Shown here piece by piece: positions 48,651-57,555 of a DNA stretch of 64,000 bases; position 1 is the stretch's first letter, and every line of letters begins with the position of its first letter. The DNA is from Paracidovorax avenae ATCC 19860. GTDB taxonomy: Bacteria; Pseudomonadota; Gammaproteobacteria; Burkholderiales; Burkholderiaceae_C. The translations under genes and the position numbers were made by a program. The notes below the pieces were generated by a model. The model saw nothing but the letters and a program-made list of their open reading frames with translations. It was not told the DNA's origin and did no database searches. The DNA is taken from assembly GCF_000176855.2 (NCBI RefSeq), contig NC_015138.1, positions 3,906,001 to 3,970,000 on the forward strand, given 5' to 3'.

Positions 48651-48893
48651 TGCCAGACCTCTTTCCAAGCAGATGCGTGAAAGGCGCGGCACCCGCCGCT
48701 CATCGCCACCCCACGCTTTCCACGCAGGATGGGCCAGGCACGAGCGGTTCGGGCGCCTCCATGCACGCCATGTTGGAAGCCACCGCGGCACCTGCCTGTC
48801 GGACACCGCGCCGCCCAGGCCGGCGACAAAACCGCGCTTTTCCTTGCCAGGCGGCCTGCCGGGCCGCGCGCGGCCCATGCCAGAATCCGGACC

Positions 48894-50297
48894 ATGTCCG
48901 CACCCTCGGCCTACGCGGTCACAGCCGCCACCACCGCCCGACGCTCCACGGAAAGCACCATGGCCGCGCTGTACCGCGCCGCCCTGGGCCCGATTGGCGC
49001 GGCGAGGTACCTGCCCGCCTTCGAGCGCTTCGACGAGGCTGGCCGCACATTGCCCGGATGGAACTGGGCAGCCGCGTTGCTCACGCTCAACTGGATGGTG
49101 TTCCGGCAGCTGTGGAGCGCAGCGCTCGTCTACGTCGCCGCACTCGAGGGCCTGGCGCTCCTGGCCGTCGGGGTCGGCCGCTACACCGGCACCTGGCCGC
49201 TTCCCGTGCTCGCCGGCCTGGGCCTGGCGGTGCTGCTGGCGGCCACCGTGATCCCGGGGCTCTACGGCAACGCCATCGTCCATGGCGAAATCCGCAAGCG
49301 GATCACCAAGGCGCTCGCTGCCTCCGCCACGCTCGCCCAGGCCCAGGAACGGCTGGAAGAAAATGCGCCGACGCAGCGCCGGCTCATTTGGATCGGCGCG
49401 GCCAACGCCGTGCTGGCCCTGCTGATGGCCGCCTTGCTGCTGTTCCAGCCGGACCTGTCCGCCATGGGACCTTCCTCCGCCGCCCACGCCCCGCCTGCTG
49501 CCGCGGAGGGCCCACGGGCTTCGGCGTCCACCGCGCAGGCACCTGCATCCGACGCGCCGCCCCTCCTGCCCGGGGACGCATCGGCCGCAGGCACCGCGGG
49601 TCCGGCCTCCGTCCCCGTCGCTGCGGCACCCACCTCTGCACCATCGGCAGCCGAGCCGACCGACGGAGCATCCCGGCCCTCTGCTCCCTCGGTGCAGGCG
49701 TCGGCGTCGGCAAGCTCCGGGGCGGCAGCGCCGCCGAGCAGCAGCCCGGCGGCCACATCCCTGCCCACGCCGCCCCGGCAGACTGCCAGCGCGGCGCCCC
49801 GGGCCACGGCAAGTCCGGCCCCGGCAGCTTCCTCGGCCTCCCCGGCCGTGGTACCGGCATCCGCTGCGTCCAGTGCTTCATCCCCCACAGTGCCTGGCAA
49901 CGCCTCTGCGCGGTCTCCGGCGGCATCCGCACCCGCATCGGCCCGGCCGGTCCAGGCACCAGCCAGCGCCGCCTCCCGCCGCACGGCCGCCCCCACGGCT
50001 TCGCGCCCAGCCGCGCCGGCCACGGCGGACCGCACCGATTCCGCAGCGGTACCCGCTCGCAAGCTCTACATCAACGTCGGCCTTTTTGCCGAACCTGCGA
50101 ATGCGCAACGCGCGCACGGCATGCTGCGCGGAGCCGGCATTCCGGCAAGCACGCAGCCGGTCACCGCGGCGGATGGCCGCGAACTGCTGCGGGTGCGCGC
50201 CGGCCCGTTCACCTCGGCGTCGCAAGCCAATGCAGCCGCCGCGCGCATCCGGGCCCTCGGGCTGGAAACCTCGGCCGCGGCTGCGCAGCGTCCGTGA
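48894..50297 (+). CDS. DUF2628 and SPOR-domain inner-membrane protein
   Basis: A 467-aa protein. Residues 15-130 form a DUF2628-like membrane region (YLPAFERFDEAGRTLPGWNW; three TM segments, one more near 155-175). A very long Ala/Pro/Ser-rich linker (about 185-385) follows, then a C-terminal SPOR domain (KLYINVGLFAEPANAQRAHG; LLRVRAGPFTS). SPOR domains bind denuded septal peptidoglycan, so it probably spans the periplasm to the division site. The 48651-48893 gap upstream shows nothing distinctive. Confidence 0.8.
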   Translation: MSAPSAYAVTAATTARRSTESTMAALYRAALGPIGAARYLPAFERFDEAGRTLPGWNWAAALLTLNWMVFRQLWSAALVYVAALEGLALLAVGVGRYTGTWPLPVLAGLGLAVLLAATVIPGLYGNAIVHGEIRKRITKALAASATLAQAQERLEENAPTQRRLIWIGAANAVLALLMAALLLFQPDLSAMGPSSAAHAPPAAAEGPRASASTAQAPASDAPPLLPGDASAAGTAGPASVPVAAAPTSAPSAAEPTDGASRPSAPSVQASASASSGAAAPPSSSPAATSLPTPPRQTASAAPRATASPAPAASSASPAVVPASAASSASSPTVPGNASARSPAASAPASARPVQAPASAASRRTAAPTASRPAAPATADRTDSAAVPARKLYINVGLFAEPANAQRAHGMLRGAGIPASTQPVTAADGRELLRVRAGPFTSASQANAAAARIRALGLETSAAAAQRP

Positions 50298-50414
50298 CGC
50301 CGGCACCCGCGGCAGCCGCGTGTTACCGCTCGTGACGGTCCCGGACCGCCCGCTGCGCTAAGGTCCGGCACCAGACACCCTGCCCACCTTTTCCAGATGA
50401 CGGAGCTTCCATCC

Positions 50415-50750
50415 ATGCGCACCACTGCCAGCCTTCTCGCCACCGCCGCCTTCGCACTCCTCGCCGGTGGCTGCAGCACGGCGAACATGCCGTGGGGCGG
50501 ACAGCCCGCGCCGGCCCCGGTCGGACCGACCGGGGCCCCCATGGGCGGCACCTGCAACGCCCAGCCGGCCCAGGCACTGATCGGCCAGAACAGCACCGCG
50601 AGAGTGGTCGAGGATGCCCGCGTGCGGTCCGGGTCCCAACTCGCACGGCTGCTGCGCCCCGGGCAGATCGTTACCAAGGAATACGACCCGCAGCGTCTCA
50701 ACCTCGAGGTGGATGCGTCCGGACGCATCACCGCGGCCCGCTGCGGCTGA
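50415..50750 (+). CDS. Lipoprotein with I78-family peptidase-inhibitor-like domain
   Basis: A 111-aa protein. A lipoprotein signal ends in AGGCS, and a short Pro/Gly linker leads to CNAQPAQALIGQ, then RLLRPGQIVTKEYDPQRLNL and DASGRITAARCG. This matches the inhibitor I78 fold, with a Cys pair closing the domain. GGAG lies 9 bp before the ATG at 50415; an ATG at 50397 is an alternative. It probably protects the periplasm from serine proteases. Confidence 0.82.
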   Translation: MRTTASLLATAAFALLAGGCSTANMPWGGQPAPAPVGPTGAPMGGTCNAQPAQALIGQNSTARVVEDARVRSGSQLARLLRPGQIVTKEYDPQRLNLEVDASGRITAARCG

Positions 50751-50789
50751 TCAGGCCCACCGCGGGCCGTGGCCCGCCCCGAACCCGCT

Positions 50790-52040
50790 TCAATCGGCCA
50801 GGAAGAGCTCCTGCAGGTCGCTGAGGAAATCGAAACCGCGCTCCGTGGGGCGCACACGCGCCGCGTCCCTCACGATGAGGCCCTTGCGCCCGGCCTCGTC
50901 CAGCGCGCCCGCGATGGCGCTCAGCGGCAGTCCCGTACGGTCCGCGAAATCCTGCAGCGCGAAACCTTCGCGCAGGCGCAGCGCATTGAGCATGAACTCG
51001 AACGGCAGATCCGCCCTGCGCACCTCGTGGTCCTGCGCCACGGCGTTGCCGGCCAGGGCCTGCTCCATGTAGCGCTGCGGATCGCGGAACCGCACCTGCC
51101 GCACCACGCGGTGGGCGAAACTGAGCTTGCCGTGCGCCCCCGCGCCGATGCCGAGATAGTCCCCGAACTGCCAATAGTTCGTGTTGTGCACGCACTGGTG
51201 CCCCGGACGGGCATAGGCAGAAATCTCATAGCGGCGCAGCCCCGCCGTCTCCGTCATCTCGGTGATCCGGTCCAGCATGGCATAGGCCAGGTCGTCCTCC
51301 GGCACCACCGGAGGAAACTTCGCGAAATAGGTGTTGGGCTCGATGGTCAGGTGGTAGATGGACAGGTGCGGCGGCTGGAGCGACAGCGCCAGCGCCACGT
51401 CCTGTTCCAGGTCCTCCAGGCTCTGCCCGGGCAGCGCGTACATGATGTCGAGGTTGAACGTATCGAACGCCTGTGCGGCCTCCTGCACTGCAGCCAGGGC
51501 CTGCGCCCGGTCATGCACCCGCCCCAGCGCCTGCAGGAAGCGGTCGTCGAAGCTCTGCACGCCGACGGACAGCCGCGTCACCCCGGCCGTGCGGTAGGCG
51601 CGGAAGCGGTCCTTCTCGAAGGTTCCGGGATTGGCCTCGAGCGTGATTTCGGCGTCCGCCTCGAGCCGCAGCCGCGCCCGCACCCCGCTGATCAGCCGGT
51701 CGATGGCTTCCGGCGAGAACAGGCTGGGCGTTCCACCGCCGATGAACACGCTGTGCACCGTGCGCCCCCAGACGAGCGGCAAGGCGGCTTCGAGATCCGC
51801 CATGAGCGCATCCAGGTAGCGCTGCTCCTGCAGCGCCCCCGCGCCACCCCGCGCCTCATGCGAATTGAAATCGCAGTAGGGGCACTTCTTCAGGCACCAG
51901 GGCAGGTGCACGTACAGCGACAGCGGCGGCGGGGCGCCCAGGCTCAGAACGCCGGGCCGCATCGAATGCCGCACGTCGCGCAGCGGAGCGGGCGCCTCTT
52001 CGGCGCCCGGATGGGCGGCAGGAACGATGGGAATGGACAC
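50790..52040 (-). CDS. hemW: Radical-SAM haem chaperone HemW
   Basis: A 416-aa radical SAM protein. The 4Fe-4S motif CLKKCPYCDF, FIGGGTPSLFS, DIMYALPGQSLEDLE and HNTNYWQFGDYLGIGAGAHG distinguish HemW from coproporphyrinogen dehydrogenase HemN (CxxxCxxC, shorter N-terminus). It follows rdgB on the same strand with a 71-bp gap. It is thought to deliver haem to proteins. Confidence 0.9.
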   Translation of the reverse strand: MSIPIVPAAHPGAEEAPAPLRDVRHSMRPGVLSLGAPPPLSLYVHLPWCLKKCPYCDFNSHEARGGAGALQEQRYLDALMADLEAALPLVWGRTVHSVFIGGGTPSLFSPEAIDRLISGVRARLRLEADAEITLEANPGTFEKDRFRAYRTAGVTRLSVGVQSFDDRFLQALGRVHDRAQALAAVQEAAQAFDTFNLDIMYALPGQSLEDLEQDVALALSLQPPHLSIYHLTIEPNTYFAKFPPVVPEDDLAYAMLDRITEMTETAGLRRYEISAYARPGHQCVHNTNYWQFGDYLGIGAGAHGKLSFAHRVVRQVRFRDPQRYMEQALAGNAVAQDHEVRRADLPFEFMLNALRLREGFALQDFADRTGLPLSAIAGALDEAGRKGLIVRDAARVRPTERGFDFLSDLQELFLAD

Positions 52041-52111
52041 GGGAAGGGAAACGTTGGAAGACGGGGGAATGCAGGAAGGGCGAGGCGTTCGGGCCTGGGC
52101 GCCGGGACGGG

Positions 52112-52711
52112 TCAGAACCAGCGTTCCCGCATGAGCGCAAGCATCTGCTGCGCCGACCGTCCCCGGTGGCTGTGCGCGTTCTTCACCTCCACCGGCAGCT
52201 CGGCGAACGTCTTGCCGAACTCCGGGATGAACATCACCGGATCGAAGCCGAAGCCCCCGCTGCCGCGCGGCTCGGTGGTGATCTCGCCGACCACCCGGCC
52301 CACGGCGATGAGGGGCTCCGGATCTTCAGGGTTGCGTACCGCCACGAGCGTGCTCACCATCGCCGCGCGCCGCGAAGCGACGCCCTGCATCTGCTCCAGC
52401 AGCGCACGCACGTTGTTCGCATCGCCCTTCTCGTAGCCGAAACGGGTGGCGTAGTACGCGGTCTGCACGCCCGGCTGGCCGCCGAAGGCATCCACGCACA
52501 GGCCCGCATCGTCGGCCAGCGCCGGGAGTCCGGTGTGCTCCGCGGCGAAACGCGCCTTGGCCAGGGCATTCTCCACGAAGGTATGGAAAGGCTCGTCCGC
52601 CTCGCCCACGCCGAGGTCCGCCTGCCGCACCAGCTCCACGCCCAGGGGAGAGAACATGCTCTGCAGTTCGGCCAGCTTGCCGCGGTTGTTGGATGCGAGG
52701 ACGAGTTTCAT
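52112..52711 (-). CDS. rdgB: dITP/XTP pyrophosphatase RdgB
   Basis: A 199-aa Ham1-family protein: LVLASNNRGKLAELQ, ENALAKARFAAEHTGLPALA, DDAGLCVDAFGG and GSGGFGFDPVMFIPE. It hydrolyses non-canonical purine triphosphates (ITP, dITP, XTP) to keep them out of DNA and RNA. It follows rph with a 27-bp gap, a conserved pairing. Confidence 0.93.
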   Translation of the reverse strand: MKLVLASNNRGKLAELQSMFSPLGVELVRQADLGVGEADEPFHTFVENALAKARFAAEHTGLPALADDAGLCVDAFGGQPGVQTAYYATRFGYEKGDANNVRALLEQMQGVASRRAAMVSTLVAVRNPEDPEPLIAVGRVVGEITTEPRGSGGFGFDPVMFIPEFGKTFAELPVEVKNAHSHRGRSAQQMLALMRERWF

Positions 52712-52738
52712 GGTGGAATGGCTTTCGGAAAAAGGGGC

Positions 52739-53500
52739 TCACACGCCGGATGCAGGCACCGACAATGCCTGCCGCTGCAGCGCGATGAGCGCGTCCACGC
52801 CCTGCGCGGCCAGGTCGAGCAGCCGGTCCATCTCGCTGCGCGTGAACGCGACGCCTTCGGCCGTCCCCTGCACTTCGACGAACCGGCCGCCGTCCATCAT
52901 GACGACGTTCATGTCGGTGTCGCACTGCACATCCTCGGTGTATTCCAGGTCAAGCAGCGGCGTGCCCTGCACAATGCCCACCGACACGGCCGCCAGCGGC
53001 GCCGTGATGGGCGACGCGGCGATCTTCCCGCCCGCCAGCAGGGCCGACACGGCATCGTGCGCAGCCACCCAGGCACCGGTGATGGCTGCCGTGCGCGTGC
53101 CGCCGTCGGCCTGCAGCACGTCGCAATCGAGCTGGATGGTGCGCTCGCCCAGCGCGCGCAGGTCGAACACCGCCCGCAGGCTGCGGCCGATCAGGCGCTG
53201 GATTTCCTGCGTGCGGCCGCTCTGCTTGCCCCGCGCGGCCTCGCGGTCGCTGCGGGTGTGGGTCGCGCGGGGCAGCATGCCGTACTCCGCCGTCACCCAG
53301 CCTTCGCCGCTGCCGCGCTTGTGCGGAGGCACCCGCTCCTCGACAGAGGCCGTGCACAGCACCTTGGTATGCCCGAACTCGACCAGTACCGAGCCTTCCG
53401 CATGCATGGTGTAGTGGCGGGTGATGCGTACGGGGCGCAGGGCATCGACGCCGCGGCCCGCGCTGCGCTCGAAAGGGACGGAAAGGGAGGATGAAGGCAT
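52739..53500 (-). CDS. rph: Ribonuclease PH
   Basis: A 253-aa phosphorolytic 3'-5' exoribonuclease: [79 protein letters not shown] and [17 protein letters not shown]. It trims tRNA 3' ends. The ATG at 53500 is preceded by a CCTTCAT-complementary purine stretch. It is the third gene in the kinase-phosphatase-rph-rdgB-hemW run. Confidence 0.93.
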   Translation of the reverse strand: MPSSSLSVPFERSAGRGVDALRPVRITRHYTMHAEGSVLVEFGHTKVLCTASVEERVPPHKRGSGEGWVTAEYGMLPRATHTRSDREAARGKQSGRTQEIQRLIGRSLRAVFDLRALGERTIQLDCDVLQADGGTRTAAITGAWVAAHDAVSALLAGGKIAASPITAPLAAVSVGIVQGTPLLDLEYTEDVQCDTDMNVVMMDGGRFVEVQGTAEGVAFTRSEMDRLLDLAAQGVDALIALQRQALSVPASGV

Positions 53501-53624
53501 GGGATGCAAGCGCGTGTGAAAGGGATTGAATGGGCCACCCGGCCGCGGCCGGCATGGAAAGCGCACGGCCCGCACGGCAGGAGCGCCCGCCGAGGCAGCG
53601 CCGGGCACAGCCTGCGCCGCGGCT

Positions 53625-54539
53625 TCAGGCCTTGCGCGCAGCCGAGCGGCGGATGGCCTCGTTGATCTCGGCGATGGAGCGTTCGATCGCTTCGTCGTCG
53701 AGATCGTCCAGTTCGTCGCCCGCGCCCGCCTCGAACGGCCCGGCCTGGATCGTGGACTCGAAGCCGTCGTCGCCGATGCTGTGCGTCGATATGCCCTGGG
53801 TGGATTCGAAGGTATCCGGAGTTTCCCACTCCATGGCCACCACCGTGACGTTGTCGCTGCTATCCCCCGCCCTGCGCAGGGCATCCTCCACCAGCTCCGG
53901 CACCGCCTGGGACACCGGCAGCCTTCCGAGCTGGCGCGCGATGGAGGCGTCGTCCAGCGCGCCCCACAGGCCGTCGGAGCACAGCAGCAACCGGTCGCCC
54001 TGCTCCAGCGCGACAGGCCCCGTGATGTCGTAGATGGGCTTGGTCGGAGAACCCAGGCAGGTGAACAGCACGTTGCGGTTCATGCGGTCCATGCCGGGCA
54101 GGGAGGCATTCCGGAGCTCCATGTAGGAATGGTCGCGGGTGCGCGTGAGCAGTTCGCCGGAGCGGACCATGTAGAGGCGGGAATCCCCGCAATGCACCCA
54201 GCTCGCGCTGCCCGACTGCACCACCGCCGCCACGAGCGTGGTGCGGGGCGTGTCCAGCATGCCCCGGTCGCTGGCATACCGCAGGATCTGGTGGTGTGCG
54301 GCCAGCAGGGCCTCGGCCAGGAAGGCGTCCACCGAGGGCAGCGTGGGCTTGGCCTGGCGCTGGAACGCGGCGGACACCGTTTGCACCGCGATCTGCGCGG
54401 CCACCTCGCCCTCCGGATGCCCCCCCATGCCATCGGCCAGCACGAAGAGGCCGGACTCCCGGGTGTAGCAATAGCCCATCCGGTCCTCGTTGATCTCGCG
54501 GCCGCCGCGGCGGCTCACCTGGAAGACCGAGAATTTCAT
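53625..54539 (-). CDS. PP2C-family Ser/Thr protein phosphatase
   Basis: A 304-aa PPM phosphatase with motifs [49 protein letters not shown] and [12 protein letters not shown], giving the metal-binding Asp set. A C-terminal acidic extension (about 250-304, [14 protein letters not shown]) is outside the catalytic domain. The start overlaps the kinase stop (ATGA), so kinase and phosphatase are translated together and presumably act on the same targets. Confidence 0.9.
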   Translation of the reverse strand: MKFSVFQVSRRGGREINEDRMGYCYTRESGLFVLADGMGGHPEGEVAAQIAVQTVSAAFQRQAKPTLPSVDAFLAEALLAAHHQILRYASDRGMLDTPRTTLVAAVVQSGSASWVHCGDSRLYMVRSGELLTRTRDHSYMELRNASLPGMDRMNRNVLFTCLGSPTKPIYDITGPVALEQGDRLLLCSDGLWGALDDASIARQLGRLPVSQAVPELVEDALRRAGDSSDNVTVVAMEWETPDTFESTQGISTHSIGDDGFESTIQAGPFEAGAGDELDDLDDEAIERSIAEINEAIRRSAARKA

Positions 54540-55558
54540 TTCTGTTTCGCCCCTCCGCCGAGGCGCGTGGCCTCGCCCACCTTCTGTACGTTCTTCCTGG
54601 TATCCGATACCAGCGTATCGAGCTGCAGCCGCATCTTCTCGCCGACGGACAGCTTGGTGTAGCGGCGCTCGCCCTCGCGGCTCAGCTCCTTCTGCAGCGC
54701 GAAGACCGACTGCGGGCGCGAGAGCGGATCGAGCGCCATGCACCACTCCACCACCTCGATGAGGTTGTCTGAATAGACGCCCCGGAGCTTGCTCAGGGCC
54801 AGCGACAGCCGGTCCTTCTCCGCACGCTGCGGCGCCTCGTTCGGGGGAAAGCCCTGCATGCAGGCATAGATGCAGGCGCCGATGGCGTAGATGTCGGTCC
54901 ACGGCCCCATGGAGGAATCGCGACGGTACATCTCGGGCGCCGCGAAGCCGGGCGTGTACATCGGCCGGATGAAGTTGCCCTCCTTCGACAGCACCTCCCG
55001 CGCAGCACCGAAGTCGATCATCACGGCCTTGTTGTCGTCGGTGATGAAGATGTTGGCCGGCTTGATGTCCAGGTGCAGCATCTTGTGCTGGTGCACGATG
55101 CGCAAGCCCCGCAGCACCTCGTCGAACAGCGAGCGGATCGTCGATTCGCGGAACACCTTCTGCGTCTTCAGGTCGCGCGCGGTGATGATGAAATCCTGCA
55201 GCGTGGCGCCTTCCAGGTAGTTCATCACCATGTAGACGGTCTCGTTCTCCCGGAAGAAGTTGAGCACGCTGACCACCGAGGCATGGGATATCTGGGCCAG
55301 GGCGCGGCCTTCCTCGAAGAAGCTCTTGAGTCCGAGGCGATAGAGCGACAGTTTCTCGGGGGGCACCTTCGGGAGCAACTCGCCCGGCGAGCGCGTGGCG
55401 AGGGAGGAAGGCAGGTACTCCTTGATGGCGACCTGCTGGCCTTCCGCATCGACTGCGAGGTACACAACGCCGAAGCCGCCGGAGGAGAGCCGGCGTACCA
55501 CGCGGTAGCCGCCCAGCATGGTGTCGGGCGGCAGGGGGGCCGGCTTGATTTTTGACAT
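54536..55558 (-). CDS. Hanks-type Ser/Thr protein kinase
   Basis: A 340-aa eukaryotic-like kinase: glycine loop SSGGFGVVYLA, VAIKEY (catalytic Lys), MLHLDIKPANIFI (HLD catalytic loop), VMIDFGAARE (DFG) and YTPGFAAPEMY (activation-loop end). There is no TM segment or sensor domain, so it is cytosolic, with a C-terminal helical tail. The start at 55558 (MSKIKPAPL) is preferred over 55627, which intrudes on the divergent yicC promoter. The substrates are unknown. Confidence 0.88.
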   Translation of the reverse strand: MSKIKPAPLPPDTMLGGYRVVRRLSSGGFGVVYLAVDAEGQQVAIKEYLPSSLATRSPGELLPKVPPEKLSLYRLGLKSFFEEGRALAQISHASVVSVLNFFRENETVYMVMNYLEGATLQDFIITARDLKTQKVFRESTIRSLFDEVLRGLRIVHQHKMLHLDIKPANIFITDDNKAVMIDFGAAREVLSKEGNFIRPMYTPGFAAPEMYRRDSSMGPWTDIYAIGACIYACMQGFPPNEAPQRAEKDRLSLALSKLRGVYSDNLIEVVEWCMALDPLSRPQSVFALQKELSREGERRYTKLSVGEKMRLQLDTLVSDTRKNVQKVGEATRLGGGAKQK

Positions 55559-55643
55559 ATTCGCGAAAAAACCTGGACGCGTCCCGATCGGGAAAAGGAA
55601 CCCGGATAATCGCCGGATCGCAAGCAATCACCGAAAAAGTCCG

Positions 55644-56555
55644 ATGGCAGTTTACAGCATGACCGGCTACGCGAGCGCCCAGCTCGAAGCCTCCGCCACC
55701 GATGCCGACAGCGGTGCCCGCCCCGCCCGCCTGGGTATCGAGATCCGCTCCGTCAACAGCCGCTTCCTGGATCTCTCCTTCCGCCTGCCCGACGAGCTCC
55801 GGGCCCAGGAGCCGGGCCTGCGCGCCCTCGTCACCCAGCACCTCAAGCGCGGCAAGGTGGAGGTGCGCGCCTCCATCGAATCGGAAGCCCAGGGCCTCAT
55901 CGCCCCACCCTCCGCACGCATGCTGCAGCAGCTCAATTCGGCGCAGGACTCCGTCCGTGCCTGGCTGCCGTCCGCTGCGCCGCTGTCCGTGGCGGACGCG
56001 CTGCGCCTGTGCGCAGGTTCCTCGGCGTCTTCCGCGTCCTGGAGCCCCGAGGACATCCAGGCCCTCGCCCAGCGGGCCCTGGAAGACCTGGTGGCGGCGC
56101 GCGAGCGCGAGGGCAAGCGGCTCTCCGCCATGCTGCAGGACCGCCTGAAGCAGTTGCGCGCCCTGGCACGCCAGGCCACGCCCCTGGTGCCCCAGCTGGT
56201 GGACCAGCAGCGCCAGCGCTTCCTGGAGCGCTGGAAGGAAGCCATGGCGCTGGCCGAAGGCGTGCCGGTGCCCGAGGCGGCACAGGACCGGGCCCTGGCG
56301 GAAGCCACCGCGTTCGCCATCCGCATCGACGTCGCGGAAGAGATCACGCGCCTGGACTCCCATCTCGACGAGATCGAGCGCCTGCTGAAGAAGGGCGGGG
56401 AGATCGGCAAGCGGCTGGACTTCCTCATCCAGGAACTGCACCGCGAGGCCAACACCCTCGGCTCCAAGTCCGCCGCCATGGACCTGACCCGCATCAGCGT
56501 GGACATGAAAGTGCTCATCGAGCAGATGCGCGAACAGGTCCAGAACATCGAGTGA
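55644..56555 (+). CDS. yicC: YicC-family endoribonuclease
   Basis: A 303-aa protein starting MAVYSMTGYASAQ, with EIRSVNSRFLDLSFRLP, GKVEVRAS and the C-terminal DUF1732 motif DEIERLLKKGGEIGKRLDFLIQELHREANTLGSK, which holds acidic metal-binding residues. YicC proteins have been linked to sRNA and mRNA decay. It is divergent from the kinase and followed by gmk with a 43-bp gap, a widely conserved pair. Confidence 0.92.
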   Translation: MAVYSMTGYASAQLEASATDADSGARPARLGIEIRSVNSRFLDLSFRLPDELRAQEPGLRALVTQHLKRGKVEVRASIESEAQGLIAPPSARMLQQLNSAQDSVRAWLPSAAPLSVADALRLCAGSSASSASWSPEDIQALAQRALEDLVAAREREGKRLSAMLQDRLKQLRALARQATPLVPQLVDQQRQRFLERWKEAMALAEGVPVPEAAQDRALAEATAFAIRIDVAEEITRLDSHLDEIERLLKKGGEIGKRLDFLIQELHREANTLGSKSAAMDLTRISVDMKVLIEQMREQVQNIE

Positions 56556-56598
56556 GCGATAATTCTCCTGTTTTGATAGCAGCCCGCGCACATCCCGT

Positions 56599-57219
56599 AT
56601 GGACTATCCCGGAAATCTCTTCGTAGTGGCGGCGCCGAGCGGCGCAGGCAAGTCGAGCCTGGTCAAGGCCTTGCTCGAACTCGACTCCCACGTGCAGCCC
56701 TCCGTCTCCCACACCACGCGGCCTCCGCGCGGCCAGGAACGGCATGGGCGCGAGTACTTCTTCACCTCGGAGCAGGAGTTCGACGCGATGGTCGCCGCCA
56801 ACGGCTTCATCGAGTGGGCGCACGTGCACGGCCGCCGCTACGGCACCTCCCGCAAGAGCATCGAAGAGCGCATCGGGCAGGGCGCGGACGTGATCCTCGA
56901 GATCGACTTCCAGGGGGCCATGCAGGTGAAGGAGGCCTTCTCCAACGCCGTGCTCATCTTCATCCTGCCGCCGAGCTGGGAAGAGCTGCGCTCGCGGCTG
57001 GAGCGCCGCGGCGAGGACGCTCCCGACGTGATCGAGCTGCGGCTCAAGAATGCAGCCATCGAGATGGCGCAGGCCGAGAAATTCGACTTCGTTATAATCA
57101 ACGAGCTTTTCGAACGGGCGCTTTTCGACATGAAAACCGTCGTTCACGCCCAGCGGCTCAAGTACGCAGCCCAGCGCCGGGCACGTGCCGACACCTTCGA
57201 ATCCCTCAATATCGTCTAG
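56599..57219 (+). CDS. gmk: Guanylate kinase
   Basis: A 206-aa GMP kinase with P-loop [35 protein letters not shown] (GMP binding) and [14 protein letters not shown]. It phosphorylates GMP to GDP using ATP. It is 18 bp upstream of rpoZ; the gmk-rpoZ-spoT order ties guanine nucleotide supply to the stringent response genes. Confidence 0.95.
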   Translation: MDYPGNLFVVAAPSGAGKSSLVKALLELDSHVQPSVSHTTRPPRGQERHGREYFFTSEQEFDAMVAANGFIEWAHVHGRRYGTSRKSIEERIGQGADVILEIDFQGAMQVKEAFSNAVLIFILPPSWEELRSRLERRGEDAPDVIELRLKNAAIEMAQAEKFDFVIINELFERALFDMKTVVHAQRLKYAAQRRARADTFESLNIV

Positions 57220-57237
57220 ACCGCCAGGAGAATCCGC

Positions 57238-57441
57238 ATGGCACGCATCACCGTTGAAGACTGCCTCGAGCACATCCCGAACCGTTTCCAGCTCGTCCTG
57301 GCAGCCACGTACCGCGCGCGCATGCTGAGCCAGGGCCACGCCCCCAAGATCGAGAGCCGCAACAAGCCCGCCGTGACGGCCCTGCGCGAGATCGCCGAAG
57401 GCAAGATCGGCCTGGAGATGCTCAAGAAGGTGCCCGGCTGA
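57238..57441 (+). CDS. rpoZ: RNA polymerase omega subunit
   Basis: A 67-aa protein with [28 protein letters not shown] and [17 protein letters not shown], the whole omega fold. It helps assemble the polymerase and contributes to the ppGpp site. AGGAGA precedes the ATG. A strong intrinsic terminator follows before spoT. Confidence 0.95.
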   Translation: MARITVEDCLEHIPNRFQLVLAATYRARMLSQGHAPKIESRNKPAVTALREIAEGKIGLEMLKKVPG

Positions 57442-57488
57442 ACCTGCCGGCCGTCACCCCTGGGCGTATTCCACACGCCCCGAGCAAC

Positions 57489-57514
57489 AGCACCGCCAGG
57501 CGGTGCTTTTTTTT
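57489..57514 (+). terminator. Intrinsic terminator after rpoZ
   Basis: AGCACCGCC pairs with GGCGGTGCT around a tight loop, followed by eight T bases (57507-57514). It ends the yicC-gmk-rpoZ transcript; spoT starts 42 bp later. Confidence 0.88.
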
Positions 57515-57555
57515 GCCTCCGGCCGGCATGGCGCGAGCACGCTACATTTCAGGGT

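Noticed and set aside
48651..48893. ECF-type promoter for the SDR gene
   Set aside because: Neither CGTA nor a correctly spaced AATCC/GATCT element is present on the reverse strand upstream of its start.
49490..50040. Ala/Pro/Ser-rich stretch as a tandem repeat element
   Set aside because: It is the irregular linker of the SPOR protein with no fixed repeat unit.
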